This document shows, in pieces, positions 16,461 to 24,153 of a DNA stretch of 33,823 nt. The position numbers and the translations under genes were made by a program. Position 1 is the first letter of the stretch. Each line of letters opens with the position of its first letter. The notes below the pieces were generated by a model. It saw only the letters and a program-made list of their open reading frames with translations, was not told where the DNA came from and did no database searches. The DNA is from JAZDFP01 sp043801445 (GTDB taxonomy: Bacteria; Planctomycetota; MHYJ01; JACQXL01): contig JAZDMB010000039.1 of assembly GCA_043801445.1 (NCBI GenBank), forward strand, positions 1 through 33,823. The letters run 5' to 3'.

Positions 16461-19303
16461 AACAATTCATCATTTTAGTATTAGTTGGATTTAGTTTAAC
16501 CGTACAGGTATGGGCAGCTGATAATTCCCCTGCCGCTATTAAAGCAAAAGAAAAATTATCATCTAATACATCATCTACTCAAATACCTTTCATTAAAAAC
16601 GAAGGACAAATACCAACACCGGAAGTCAAGTTCTATACAAAGATTTTTAACGGCAGTGTATTTATTACAGATAAGGGTGAATTTGTTTATAGCATTATTA
16701 CCCGGAAGGACTATCTCGGTGCAGATGAATGTATTGACGGTAATGGTGAATTGCCTGGTTATGGAGTTTATTTAAAAGAAACCCCTGTCATTGATGAGGT
16801 TCGGAGTGGAGAATTCATGGTTCGGAATACTCCGAACTCTATAGAGGTAACAGGGTTAGAGCCATCACCGACTGTGGTTAACTTTTTCATCGGAGACAAA
16901 CCGGAAAATTGGCGGACGAATATTCAAACATATAAAATCATCACCATGGGCGAAGTTTGGGAAGGTATTACTATTAATTTAAAAGCAAACCAAAAAAATA
17001 TTGAGAAACTTTTTATTATCAATCCGAATGGTGATGTTAAATCCATACGATTTTCTCTGGGAAATATAAAAGAATTATCGCTATCAAATTCCGGAGAGCT
17101 TGAAGTAATCACCTCGCTAACCTCCAACCTCCAACCTCTAACCTCATTTACCCGACCGATTGCCTATCAGGAAATAAATGGAATAAGAAAAAATATCGGG
17201 GTTTCGTATCGATTAATAGATAAAACCACTTATGGATTTACGGTCGGGAATTACGATCAATCTATTCCTTTGGTTATTGACCCGATTTTATCATCAACAT
17301 ACATTGGAGGATCATTGTCAGATTCCGGACAAAGTATAGCCGTTGATTCAAATGGCAATATTTTTATTGCCGGTTATTCCGGTTCTGCTGATTATCCGGT
17401 CGCTGGTGAAGAAGGATTGCCGCCTTATAATCCTACTTGGACCATTGCTGGCACTGATATAGTTGTATCAAAATTCGATCCAACATTGTCTGTTTTGCTA
17501 GCATCTACATTTGTCGGAGGACCCTCTAGCGATGGAGGCCTTTGTATAGCAATAGATACTACCGTTGATAGTAATGTATTTGTGGCGGGATATGCTGGTG
17601 CCGGATTCCCGACGGCAACCGATAAACTAAATGCTTCTCCTTTTGATAATTCTTATAACGGACCTCAACAGTTAGGCCTTAGTAGTATCCCGGAAGATGC
17701 TTGTGTTATTAAACTAAATAATAGTCTAACCAGACTTCTGGCATCAACTTATGTAGGAGGATATACCTACAGCGCCGTCAATTATGAAAGAGCTTATGAT
17801 ATTGCTATTGATAGTCCTGATAATAATATTTTTATCTGCGGTGAAACCAACAACTATATCTTTCCTACTAATGGTGTATATAGGAATAATTTCGGCGGTC
17901 AGGATGCATTTTTAGTCAAACTCAATAATAATCTTTCCGGATATACACCAAGCGACCCCAGCGCTTTTTATTTTTCCGGTACCTTTCTTGGAGGAACCCC
18001 AGTCCCATTTCAGGGTCTGCCTGGAAATGAGGTGGCTAATGGTATTGCTATAGACTCTGAAAATAATGTTTTTATTACCGGTTTTACTAGTCAAGGAAGC
18101 CCAGACTTTCCTACTACAAACGGAGCATATCTTATTCGTAGACCGGCAACAGGAGGACAGGATGCTTTTGTTTCTAAATTTAACAATAACATTTCAACGC
18201 TTATTGCTTCTACTTTCTTAGGTGGAACTGGAGGAGAAGTCGCAACCGATATCATAATAGGACGTCAGGGAGGTAATACTCCCTATATATGTGGTGTAAC
18301 AGCTTCAACTGATTTCACGGTTACCATCAACGCCTATAACTCTGCTATTACTCCTGGACTTGGTGCTCAAGACAGCTTTGTATCAAGATTTAATAATACC
18401 CTAACTAACCTTACAAACTCTACCTGGATAGGCGGAGCACAGAGTGACGCGGCAAATTCTATTTGTCAAAGTAGTATTAATACCGATATTTATATATGCG
18501 GCTCAACCGACTCAGCGGATTATCCAACAAGTTACGGCTCTTTTGGTACTATTAATAATGGCTATACTGATGTATGTATTTCTGTATTCAATGAAACTCT
18601 TTCAACTCTTAATGCATCTACTTATATCGGCGGAACAGCAAACGAATCAGCCAATTGCATTAGAACAGATAAAAGTGGTAATATTCTAATTACAGGATAC
18701 ACGGATTCAGGTAACCCACCTCTTGATGTTGGTTATCCTGTCTGGCCACTTTCCGGGACTGATACAGCCTTTGATATTTCCTTTAATTATAATCCAGCTA
18801 TAGGTCTAGCTAATGATATTTTCGTTACAATAATTACTAATGACCTTTTTGGTGGATACACACAACCACCTCCAACCGTAGAGAACCCAGTGATAACATC
18901 TACAGGTAGTAGTGGAGACCCATTTGCGCCGGCAAATACATTTACAAAACCATTGGGAAAATGTTTTATTGCTACAGCAGTCTATGGAAGTTCCACGCAT
19001 CCTAATGTTATGGTATTAAAGAACTTCAGGGATAAATATCTTTTGACTAATTCATTGGGTAGTAAATTCGTGAATTGGTATTATAAGGTTAGCCCTAAAA
19101 TTGCTGATTATCTCAAGACATCGCCATTTAAGGCATCCATAGTCAGACTTACATTAACACCTTTAGTATATGCTATAAAATATCCTACCGTTGTATGGGG
19201 ATTAGTATTTGGTGGGCTTCTACTGCTAATTTGGAATATTAAATATCAAAAAGCAAACCCGCCCGAACGACCATCAGGTCGGGCAGGCATTAAAAGGAAG
19301 TAA
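16457..19303 (+). CDS. Second giant SBBP beta-propeller surface protein with CFI-box tail
   Basis: This is a 948-residue paralogue of the preceding protein, starting in its stop codon (ATGA overlap) with an AAAGGAG ribosome site. It has a signal peptide ending near VWAAD, the IPFIKNEGQ domain, and about seven SBBP blades (STYIGGSLSDSGQSIAVD, STFVGG, STYVGG, GTFLGG, STFLGG, STWIGG, STYIGG). It lacks the Fn3-like domain of its partner. The tail begins KCFIATAVYGSS and contains FRDKYLLTNSLGSKFVNWYY, nearly identical to the partner, then a membrane segment (VVWGLVFGGLLLLIW). The last residues, PPERPSGRAG, come from a GC palindrome. A heptamer array (17117-17144) adds about ten residues absent from the partner. 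The two proteins may form a complex, or be alternative surface molecules. Confidence 0.88.
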   Translation: MKQFIILVLVGFSLTVQVWAADNSPAAIKAKEKLSSNTSSTQIPFIKNEGQIPTPEVKFYTKIFNGSVFITDKGEFVYSIITRKDYLGADECIDGNGELPGYGVYLKETPVIDEVRSGEFMVRNTPNSIEVTGLEPSPTVVNFFIGDKPENWRTNIQTYKIITMGEVWEGITINLKANQKNIEKLFIINPNGDVKSIRFSLGNIKELSLSNSGELEVITSLTSNLQPLTSFTRPIAYQEINGIRKNIGVSYRLIDKTTYGFTVGNYDQSIPLVIDPILSSTYIGGSLSDSGQSIAVDSNGNIFIAGYSGSADYPVAGEEGLPPYNPTWTIAGTDIVVSKFDPTLSVLLASTFVGGPSSDGGLCIAIDTTVDSNVFVAGYAGAGFPTATDKLNASPFDNSYNGPQQLGLSSIPEDACVIKLNNSLTRLLASTYVGGYTYSAVNYERAYDIAIDSPDNNIFICGETNNYIFPTNGVYRNNFGGQDAFLVKLNNNLSGYTPSDPSAFYFSGTFLGGTPVPFQGLPGNEVANGIAIDSENNVFITGFTSQGSPDFPTTNGAYLIRRPATGGQDAFVSKFNNNISTLIASTFLGGTGGEVATDIIIGRQGGNTPYICGVTASTDFTVTINAYNSAITPGLGAQDSFVSRFNNTLTNLTNSTWIGGAQSDAANSICQSSINTDIYICGSTDSADYPTSYGSFGTINNGYTDVCISVFNETLSTLNASTYIGGTANESANCIRTDKSGNILITGYTDSGNPPLDVGYPVWPLSGTDTAFDISFNYNPAIGLANDIFVTIITNDLFGGYTQPPPTVENPVITSTGSSGDPFAPANTFTKPLGKCFIATAVYGSSTHPNVMVLKNFRDKYLLTNSLGSKFVNWYYKVSPKIADYLKTSPFKASIVRLTLTPLVYAIKYPTVVWGLVFGGLLLLIWNIKYQKANPPERPSGRAGIKRK
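16799..16837. repeat. Inverted repeat GTTCGGAGT / ACTCCGAAC in SBBP gene 2
   Basis: Perfect 9-bp arms with an internal second GGTTCGGAAT copy. It is translated as VRSGEFMVRNTPN, at the same protein position as the heptamer insert of the first SBBP gene. Confidence 0.65.
17117..17144. repeat. Four tandem heptanucleotides CTAACCT/CCAACCT in SBBP gene 2
   Basis: CTAACCT, CCAACCT, CCAACCT, CTAACCT run for 28 bp, the same array length as in SBBP gene 1 but with different sequence. It encodes LTSNLQPLTS between ELEVITS and FTRPI; the paralogue has only a few residues (QGNTK) here. Confidence 0.85.
19256..19288. repeat. GC-rich palindrome at 3' end of SBBP gene 2
   Basis: GCCCGA...TCGGGC with an inner CGACC-ATCA-GGTCG forms a hairpin. 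It encodes PPERPSGRAG at the very end of the protein, after the transmembrane segment. Confidence 0.75.
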
Positions 19304-19306
19304 AGA

Positions 19307-19352
19307 AGCCGCAGATTACACAGATTGAATTTAATCGGTGAAATCTGCGGCT
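19307..19352. terminator. Hairpin between convergent SBBP2 and amrS genes
   Basis: AGCCGCAGATT (19307-19317) and AATCTGCGGCT (19342-19352) are perfect 11-bp arms around 24 bases. It lies 3 bp after the SBBP2 stop, with TATTTTGAT on its far side, and could end transcription from both directions. It resembles a widespread CCGCAGATT-type dispersed repeat and also encodes the last residues of AmrS (IAADFTD). Confidence 0.55.
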
Positions 19353-20455
19353 ATTTTGATATTATTATCACTCCCGCAGTTTTTACAGCGTCCATCTGAA
19401 GTTAATCCCGAATTCTGTCGGGACTCATATCCTCTTCGTTCTATTAATTTATTGCCGCACTTATAACAAATCGTATCTTGTTCTCCTTTAATTCCTGCAA
19501 CATTACCAATATAAACAAAATATAGGTATTTCTTGGCAATCTGATAAGCAGATATTAGTGTTTCTACCGGTGTTGGCGGTCTGTTTACTCTATACATCGG
19601 AAAATATGCGGAAAGGTGTAAAGGCGTATCCTTACCCAAATTCCCCGCAATCCATTTAGCAAGTTCCTCGAATTCAGTTGTTTTATCATTCTCTTCTGGT
19701 ATTACCAAATTAGTTATTTCTATATGCACTTTTTTCTGTCGTGAGATTTTCGCCACCTCCAGTACCGGCTCTAATCTTGCCTTACACAACCTGTGATAAA
19801 AATCTTCTTCGATGCTTTTTATATCTATATTCATTGCAGATATATAAGGCAACAATTCCATCAAAGGTTCCATATTAATATAACCGTTCGTTACTAAAAC
19901 ATTTATCAATCCTTTTTCCGTAGCTAATTTAGCTACATCCAATACATACTCATACCAAATAAAAGGTTCGTTATAAGTATAAGCAATAAATCTGGTCTTA
20001 TATTGAGAAGCTTTTTTTATCACCTCATTTGGTGTAAGTTCATCGGTTGGACTATCTTGCTGGGAAATTGACCAATTCTGACAGAATTGACAACTCAGAT
20101 TACACCCATTTGTACCTATTGATAAAATCTTTTCTCCAGGGTAGAAATGATATAGCGGTTTTTTCTCCATCGGGTCAAGATTAACTGACGTCAACTGACC
20201 ATAGTTCATGGAGTATAAAACACCTTCTGTATTCTTACGCTGACGACAAATACCCGTTTTACTTTCTTGAATAATACAATTATGAGGACATAAATGACAA
20301 TGAACTTTCTTATTCTCTAGAGGCTGGTAATGCAAAGATTGATGCAGTAGCAAGTTTTCTGGGCTTCTCAGCCCGTTAAAAAGTTTTCCGTTATGTTTTA
20401 ACGAGCGACTCATATCTTCATTTCCATTTGTGGTCATTTCTAACGGGGCATGCAT
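19331..20455 (-). CDS. amrS: AmmeMemoRadiSam system radical SAM enzyme
   Basis: This is a radical SAM protein of the AmrS (PflA-like) family. It has an N-terminal Cys-rich segment CHLCPHNC plus GICRQR, a PLYHFYPG motif, and the 4Fe-4S radical SAM motif CNLSCQFC followed by QNWSISQ. Family members take part in a poorly understood radical modification together with AMMECR1 and Memo proteins; neither partner is in this window. It has a C-terminal zinc-ribbon-like pair CYKCG ... CKNCG. It is about 374 residues against about 335-340 typical. The excess is the first ~34 residues, encoded by a type A element, after which the usual start (SLHYQPLENKKVHC) follows. The ATG overlaps the trxB stop by one base (TAATG). 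A type C palindrome adds ESRQNSG near the C-terminus. The true start could also be a TTG in the element's tail. Confidence 0.9.
   Translation of the reverse strand: MHAPLEMTTNGNEDMSRSLKHNGKLFNGLRSPENLLLHQSLHYQPLENKKVHCHLCPHNCIIQESKTGICRQRKNTEGVLYSMNYGQLTSVNLDPMEKKPLYHFYPGEKILSIGTNGCNLSCQFCQNWSISQQDSPTDELTPNEVIKKASQYKTRFIAYTYNEPFIWYEYVLDVAKLATEKGLINVLVTNGYINMEPLMELLPYISAMNIDIKSIEEDFYHRLCKARLEPVLEVAKISRQKKVHIEITNLVIPEENDKTTEFEELAKWIAGNLGKDTPLHLSAYFPMYRVNRPPTPVETLISAYQIAKKYLYFVYIGNVAGIKGEQDTICYKCGNKLIERRGYESRQNSGLTSDGRCKNCGSDNNIKIAADFTD
19405..19424. repeat. Small palindrome ATCCCGAATTCTGTCGGGAC (type C) in amrS
   Basis: CCCGA and TCGGG arms flank ATTCTG. It is read in frame as SRQNSG between the two Cys pairs of the AmrS C-terminal zinc-ribbon-like domain. 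Confidence 0.7.
20344..20450 (-). repeat. ~105-bp palindromic element (type A), copy 3, forms amrS 5' end
   Basis: On the minus strand it runs from TGCCCCGTTAGAAATG to TTTAACGGGCTGAGAAGCCC and ends AACTTGCTACTGC. It is translated as HAPLEMTTN ... LFNGLRSPENLLL at the start of AmrS. It has the same length (107 bp) as copy 1 and the same reading frame at the left arm. Confidence 0.85.
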
Positions 20456-21393
20456 TATGTTTTATATTTTAATTGCTCCACGAAATGCTGGGCCGAAACA
20501 GCGGCAAGAGCACCATCACCACAAGCCGTGATTATTTGCCGTAAGGCACCTCTGCGCACATCTCCGGCAGTAAATACCCCATCACGGGAAGCTTTCATCT
20601 CCACATCAGCTATCACATAGCCATTCTCATCCAATTTCACAAAATCTTTCAGGAAACCCGTGTTCGGTTCAAAGCCGATAAAAACAAAAATACCGTCAAT
20701 GTTTATATCCCTCTCATTATTATTAACCAAATTTTTAATCGTCGCACCTTCTATTTTACTCTTCCCTTTAATTTTACTGACGGCAGAATTCCAGACGAAC
20801 TCTATTTTCTCATTCTGGATGGCTCGTTTCTGAAGTATACCGATAGCACGTAATTTATCTCTACGATGCACTAAATATATCTTTTTTACAAATCTGGTCA
20901 AAAACAGCGATTCTTCTAATGCAGTATCTCCCCCACCAACTACTATAACTTCTTTATTCTTAAACAACGCTCCATCACAAGTTGCACAGTAAGAAACACC
21001 ACGGCTTGTAAAGGCAGATTCGCCTTCCACTCCTAATTTCCGATAGGTTGTTCCGGTTGCAATAATTATACTTAATGTCTTATAATTTTGTGTGGTCGTT
21101 TTAATATTAAAAACATTATCTTCTTTATTAATCATTATTACTTCTTCGGAGAATATCTCTAATCCAAATTTTATAGCCTGTTTTTCCATCTGTCCCATTA
21201 ACTCAAAACCGGAAACACCTTCTGAAAATCCCGGGAAATTCTCCACTTTTTCAGTAGTCATAACTAAACCGCCCGGTGCTATTTTCTCAAGGAGTGCTGT
21301 TTTCATTAATGCCCGAGAAGCATAAATACCTGCGGTCAGCCCGGCCGGTCCCCCGCCAATAATTATAATATCATAAGTAACCATTTTCACCAT
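20455..21393 (-). CDS. trxB: Thioredoxin reductase (NADPH)
   Basis: This flavoenzyme transfers electrons from NADPH to thioredoxin. It shows the FAD-binding GGGPAGLTAGIYASRA near the N-terminus, the redox-active CATC in SYCATCDGALF, the NADPH-binding GGGDTALEE, and the C-terminal FAD motif TAGDVRRGALRQI. Length is about 312 residues, as usual. The frame is open to a TTG at 21414, but those first codons lie in a type A element, so ATG 21393 (or ATG 21384) is the likelier start; the ribosome site is weak. It lies between nifS and amrS and overlaps amrS by one base, suggesting one operon for sulfur, redox and Fe-S functions. Confidence 0.93.
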   Translation of the reverse strand: MVKMVTYDIIIIGGGPAGLTAGIYASRALMKTALLEKIAPGGLVMTTEKVENFPGFSEGVSGFELMGQMEKQAIKFGLEIFSEEVIMINKEDNVFNIKTTTQNYKTLSIIIATGTTYRKLGVEGESAFTSRGVSYCATCDGALFKNKEVIVVGGGDTALEESLFLTRFVKKIYLVHRRDKLRAIGILQKRAIQNEKIEFVWNSAVSKIKGKSKIEGATIKNLVNNNERDINIDGIFVFIGFEPNTGFLKDFVKLDENGYVIADVEMKASRDGVFTAGDVRRGALRQIITACGDGALAAVSAQHFVEQLKYKT

Positions 21394-21404
21394 CACTTCT
21401 TTTT

Positions 21405-21495
21405 GCAGTAGCAAGTTTTTGTTGCATCTTCAGCCCGTTAGAAGTAGTCCCGATGTCCATCGGGACGCCCCCAACTGAGTGACTTCTAACGGGGC
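21405..21495 (-). repeat. ~90-bp palindromic element (type A), copy 4, between nifS and trxB
   Basis: On the minus strand: GCCCCGTTAGAAG, then a loop, then CTTCTAACGGGCTGAAGATG, ending AACTTGCTACTGC. The loop differs from the other copies and contains a type C palindrome (21447-21466), so it is a nested insertion. The left arm supplies the nifS stop codon TAG; the tail lies just before trxB. Confidence 0.85.
21447..21466. repeat. Small palindrome GTCCCGAT...ATCGGGAC nested in type A copy 4
   Basis: GTCCCGATG and CATCGGGAC are near-perfect arms around TC. It lies exactly in the loop of the larger element. Confidence 0.8.
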
Positions 21496-22652
21496 TTGTA
21501 TAGCGGAGACATCTCTCTAAGTCGCTGAATCACTTTTACAAGAGTCTCTCCGGTAAAATCTATCTCCTCTTTTGCAGTTTCTCTGCCTAAAGAGAATCTT
21601 ATAGAGCCATGAGTAATTTCGGTTGGCACACCCATTGCTGATAGCACATGCGAAGGCTCTAAGCTCTCAGAGGTGCAAGCCGAGCCAGAGGAAACACATA
21701 TACCATAACTGTCCAGATTAAGCAGAATGGATTCACCCTCTACATATTTAAACGACACATTTAAGAGATGAGGAAGCCTTTTCTCCAGATGACCGTTAAT
21801 CTTAATCTCGGGAATATTGCCTGAAATAAATCCTTGGAGTCTATTTCTTAATTCTGTCATTCTTTTATTCGTCGACTCCATATCAGCATAAACGAGTTCC
21901 AATGCCTTAGTACAACCAATAATACCGGCTGTATTTTCTGTGCCGGCCCTGCGTCGAAATTCGTGGTGTCCCCCATACTGAAGCGGTATAATTTTAGTCC
22001 CCTTACGAATATATAAAACGCCTACTCCTTTGGGACCATAAATTTTATGAGCCGACATTGACAATAAATTTAGTTTACTTTTACCCAAATCAAATCTAAC
22101 CTTACCAACCGATTGAACTGCATCAGTGTGGCATATCACTCCTTTAGAATTGCATATTTCCACAATCTCTTCTATTGGCTGTATTGTTCCCACTTCATTA
22201 TTAGAATGCATTATGGAAACGAGAATGGTCTCTTTACGTAAAGACTTTTCCAATTCCTTAATCATCACGCACCCATCACTATCAACGGGTAAATAAGTAA
22301 CCTCAAAACCCTGCTTCTCTAACTGATGACAGGAATTAAGAACAGCATGATGTTCAATTTGTGATGTAATTATATGATTACCTTTGGAACGATTCGCATA
22401 AGCAATGCCGAAAATGGCAAGATTATCACATTCTGTTCCGCCACTTGTAAATATTATCTCCTTGGGGTCAGCACCGAACAATTGAGCCACTTGCTCTCTT
22501 GCTTTATCTATTGCTTCACGGACATCTCGACCATTCTGATGTAAACTTGACGGATTAGCATAATAACCATCCCAGTAAGGTTTCATCGCTTCTACTACTA
22601 ATGGATGCACCTTAGTTGTTGCCGAGTTATCTAAATATATTATCTTTTGCAT
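21486..22652 (-). CDS. nifS: Cysteine desulfurase (NifS/IscS type)
   Basis: This PLP enzyme releases sulfur from cysteine for Fe-S cluster and thiocofactor assembly. It starts MQKIIYLDNSATT, as usual for the family. The PLP lysine lies in SMSAHKIYGPKG, a His in TSQIEHHAVLN stacks on PLP, and the catalytic cysteine is in SSGSACTSES, the longer-loop class I form. Length is 388 residues. The natural C-terminus (LREMSPLY) is followed only by Lys-Pro-Arg and a TAG that belong to a type A element, so the original stop has been replaced. It heads a minus-strand run with trxB and amrS. No scaffold gene (nifU/iscU) is adjacent. Confidence 0.95.
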   Translation of the reverse strand: MQKIIYLDNSATTKVHPLVVEAMKPYWDGYYANPSSLHQNGRDVREAIDKAREQVAQLFGADPKEIIFTSGGTECDNLAIFGIAYANRSKGNHIITSQIEHHAVLNSCHQLEKQGFEVTYLPVDSDGCVMIKELEKSLRKETILVSIMHSNNEVGTIQPIEEIVEICNSKGVICHTDAVQSVGKVRFDLGKSKLNLLSMSAHKIYGPKGVGVLYIRKGTKIIPLQYGGHHEFRRRAGTENTAGIIGCTKALELVYADMESTNKRMTELRNRLQGFISGNIPEIKINGHLEKRLPHLLNVSFKYVEGESILLNLDSYGICVSSGSACTSESLEPSHVLSAMGVPTEITHGSIRFSLGRETAKEEIDFTGETLVKVIQRLREMSPLYKPR

Positions 22653-22825
22653 ATTATTATATTAACGGCAGGTGGTACTTAAGTGTATTTAATTATAATA
22701 TTACTATATGGGTGGTCAAATAAAAACCATTGATTTATCTTGCTTCATTTAGAAATAGATGATTTATTAAATATATAAGTTTCTTTTACTCATAAAAAAA
22801 CAAGAAGTGTAAATCAGGTGAAGAT

Positions 22826-24112
22826 ATGCCATATATTTCCGAATTAAAAGAACATATTAATAAAACAGTTACGATTAAAGGGTGGTTATACAATAACCGC
22901 TCCAGCGGAAAGATTATGTTTATGCAGGTCCGTGATGGGACCGGTATAGTCCAGGGAATCATCTCGGAAAATGATGTCGGCAAAGAATTATTTGCCCAAT
23001 ATGATAAAATCACTCAGGAGTCATCATTGATAATAACCGGAACAGTGCGTGAGGATAAACGCGCACCGAGCGGCGTGGAACTAACTGTTTCCGGGGTCGA
23101 AATTATCCATTTAGCCGAACCCTATCCTATCGCACTTCAATCACACGGCGTTGGCTTCTTGATGGAACAAAGACATCTCTGGCTTCGTTCCCGTAAACAA
23201 TCTGCCTTGCTTGTTTGCCGTGCCGAGATTATCCGCGCTATCCGTGATTTCTTTGACAATAAGGGATTTATATTAGTTGATGCCCCTATCTTAACTCCTT
23301 CTGCCTGTGAGGACACAACTAATCTTTTTGAAGTAGCTTATTTTGACGATAAAGCATATCTTTCACAAAGCGGACAATTATATATGGAAGCAGCGGCAAT
23401 GGCCCTTGGTAAGGTCTATTGCTTTGGTCCAACATTTCGGGCAGAAAAATCCAAGACCCGCAAACATTTAACTGAATTCTGGATGGTTGAGCCGGAAATC
23501 GTTTATGCTAATTTGAATGATGTTATGGAATTAGCCGAAGGATTAGTCTATTTCATTATACAGCGTATATTAGAAAAATGCCAGGAACAATTAAAAATAC
23601 TAGAAAGAGATACGAAACCGTTAGAAAAAATCACTCTACCATTCCCACGAGTATCCTATAATGAAATAGTTGATTTGTTTGAAAAAGAGAAGCATCCATT
23701 TGAAAGAGGTAATGATTTAGGTGCTCCGGAAGAAGAATTTATTGGCCAACGGTTTGATAAACCTGTTCTGATACATCGATTCCCGATGAAGGTCAAAGCA
23801 TTTTATATGAAGGCTGACCATGAAAATCCGGATTATGCTTTATGTGTAGATATGATTGCGCCAGAAGGTTATGGCGAAATTATAGGCGGCGGACAACGTG
23901 AAGATAGCTTGGAAATATTAGAAAAAAAGATAGCAGAGCATAAATTACCCAAAAGTGCCTATGAGTGGTATCTTGATTTGAGACGCTACGGAACCGTACC
24001 ACACGGCGGCTTCGGCTTGGGTGTGGAGCGGACTGTTGCCTGGATATGCGGAAGGGAACATATCCGTGAATGTATCCCCTTTCCCAGAATGCTTTACAAA
24101 ATTTATCCTTAG
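22826..24112 (+). CDS. asnS: Asparagine--tRNA ligase
   Basis: This class IIb aminoacyl-tRNA synthetase charges tRNA-Asn. It has an N-terminal OB-fold anticodon-binding domain (VTIKGWLYNNRSSGKIMFMQ, RDGTGIVQGI), class II motif 2 around FGPTFRAEKSKTRKHLTEFW, and motif 3 in GFGLGVERTVAW. The GGGQRED motif is typical of AsnRS. Length is 428 residues, the normal size. AGGTGAAG precedes the ATG. It is transcribed divergently from nifS and lies 41 bp before the acyl-CoA dehydrogenase gene, so the two may share a transcript. Confidence 0.95.
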   Translation: MPYISELKEHINKTVTIKGWLYNNRSSGKIMFMQVRDGTGIVQGIISENDVGKELFAQYDKITQESSLIITGTVREDKRAPSGVELTVSGVEIIHLAEPYPIALQSHGVGFLMEQRHLWLRSRKQSALLVCRAEIIRAIRDFFDNKGFILVDAPILTPSACEDTTNLFEVAYFDDKAYLSQSGQLYMEAAAMALGKVYCFGPTFRAEKSKTRKHLTEFWMVEPEIVYANLNDVMELAEGLVYFIIQRILEKCQEQLKILERDTKPLEKITLPFPRVSYNEIVDLFEKEKHPFERGNDLGAPEEEFIGQRFDKPVLIHRFPMKVKAFYMKADHENPDYALCVDMIAPEGYGEIIGGGQREDSLEILEKKIAEHKLPKSAYEWYLDLRRYGTVPHGGFGLGVERTVAWICGREHIRECIPFPRMLYKIYP

Positions 24113-24153
24113 ATACAACAAAGAAACATATAAAATAGAATAAAATTGAAATT

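Noticed and set aside
13668..17144. Heptamer arrays as CRISPR-like repeats
   Set aside because: Units are 7 bp without spacers and lie inside coding sequence.
13287..19303. SBBP gene pair as a single frameshifted or duplicated gene
   Set aside because: Each has its own signal peptide, full propeller and CFI-box tail, and the second has a ribosome site and coupled ATG. They are separate paralogues.
6211..21495. Type A elements as integron attC sites
   Set aside because: The GTTAGAA and TTCTAAC arms recall attC ends, but in attC the AAC box is on the left and the GTT box on the right; here the order is reversed on both strands. No integrase or gene cassette layout is present.
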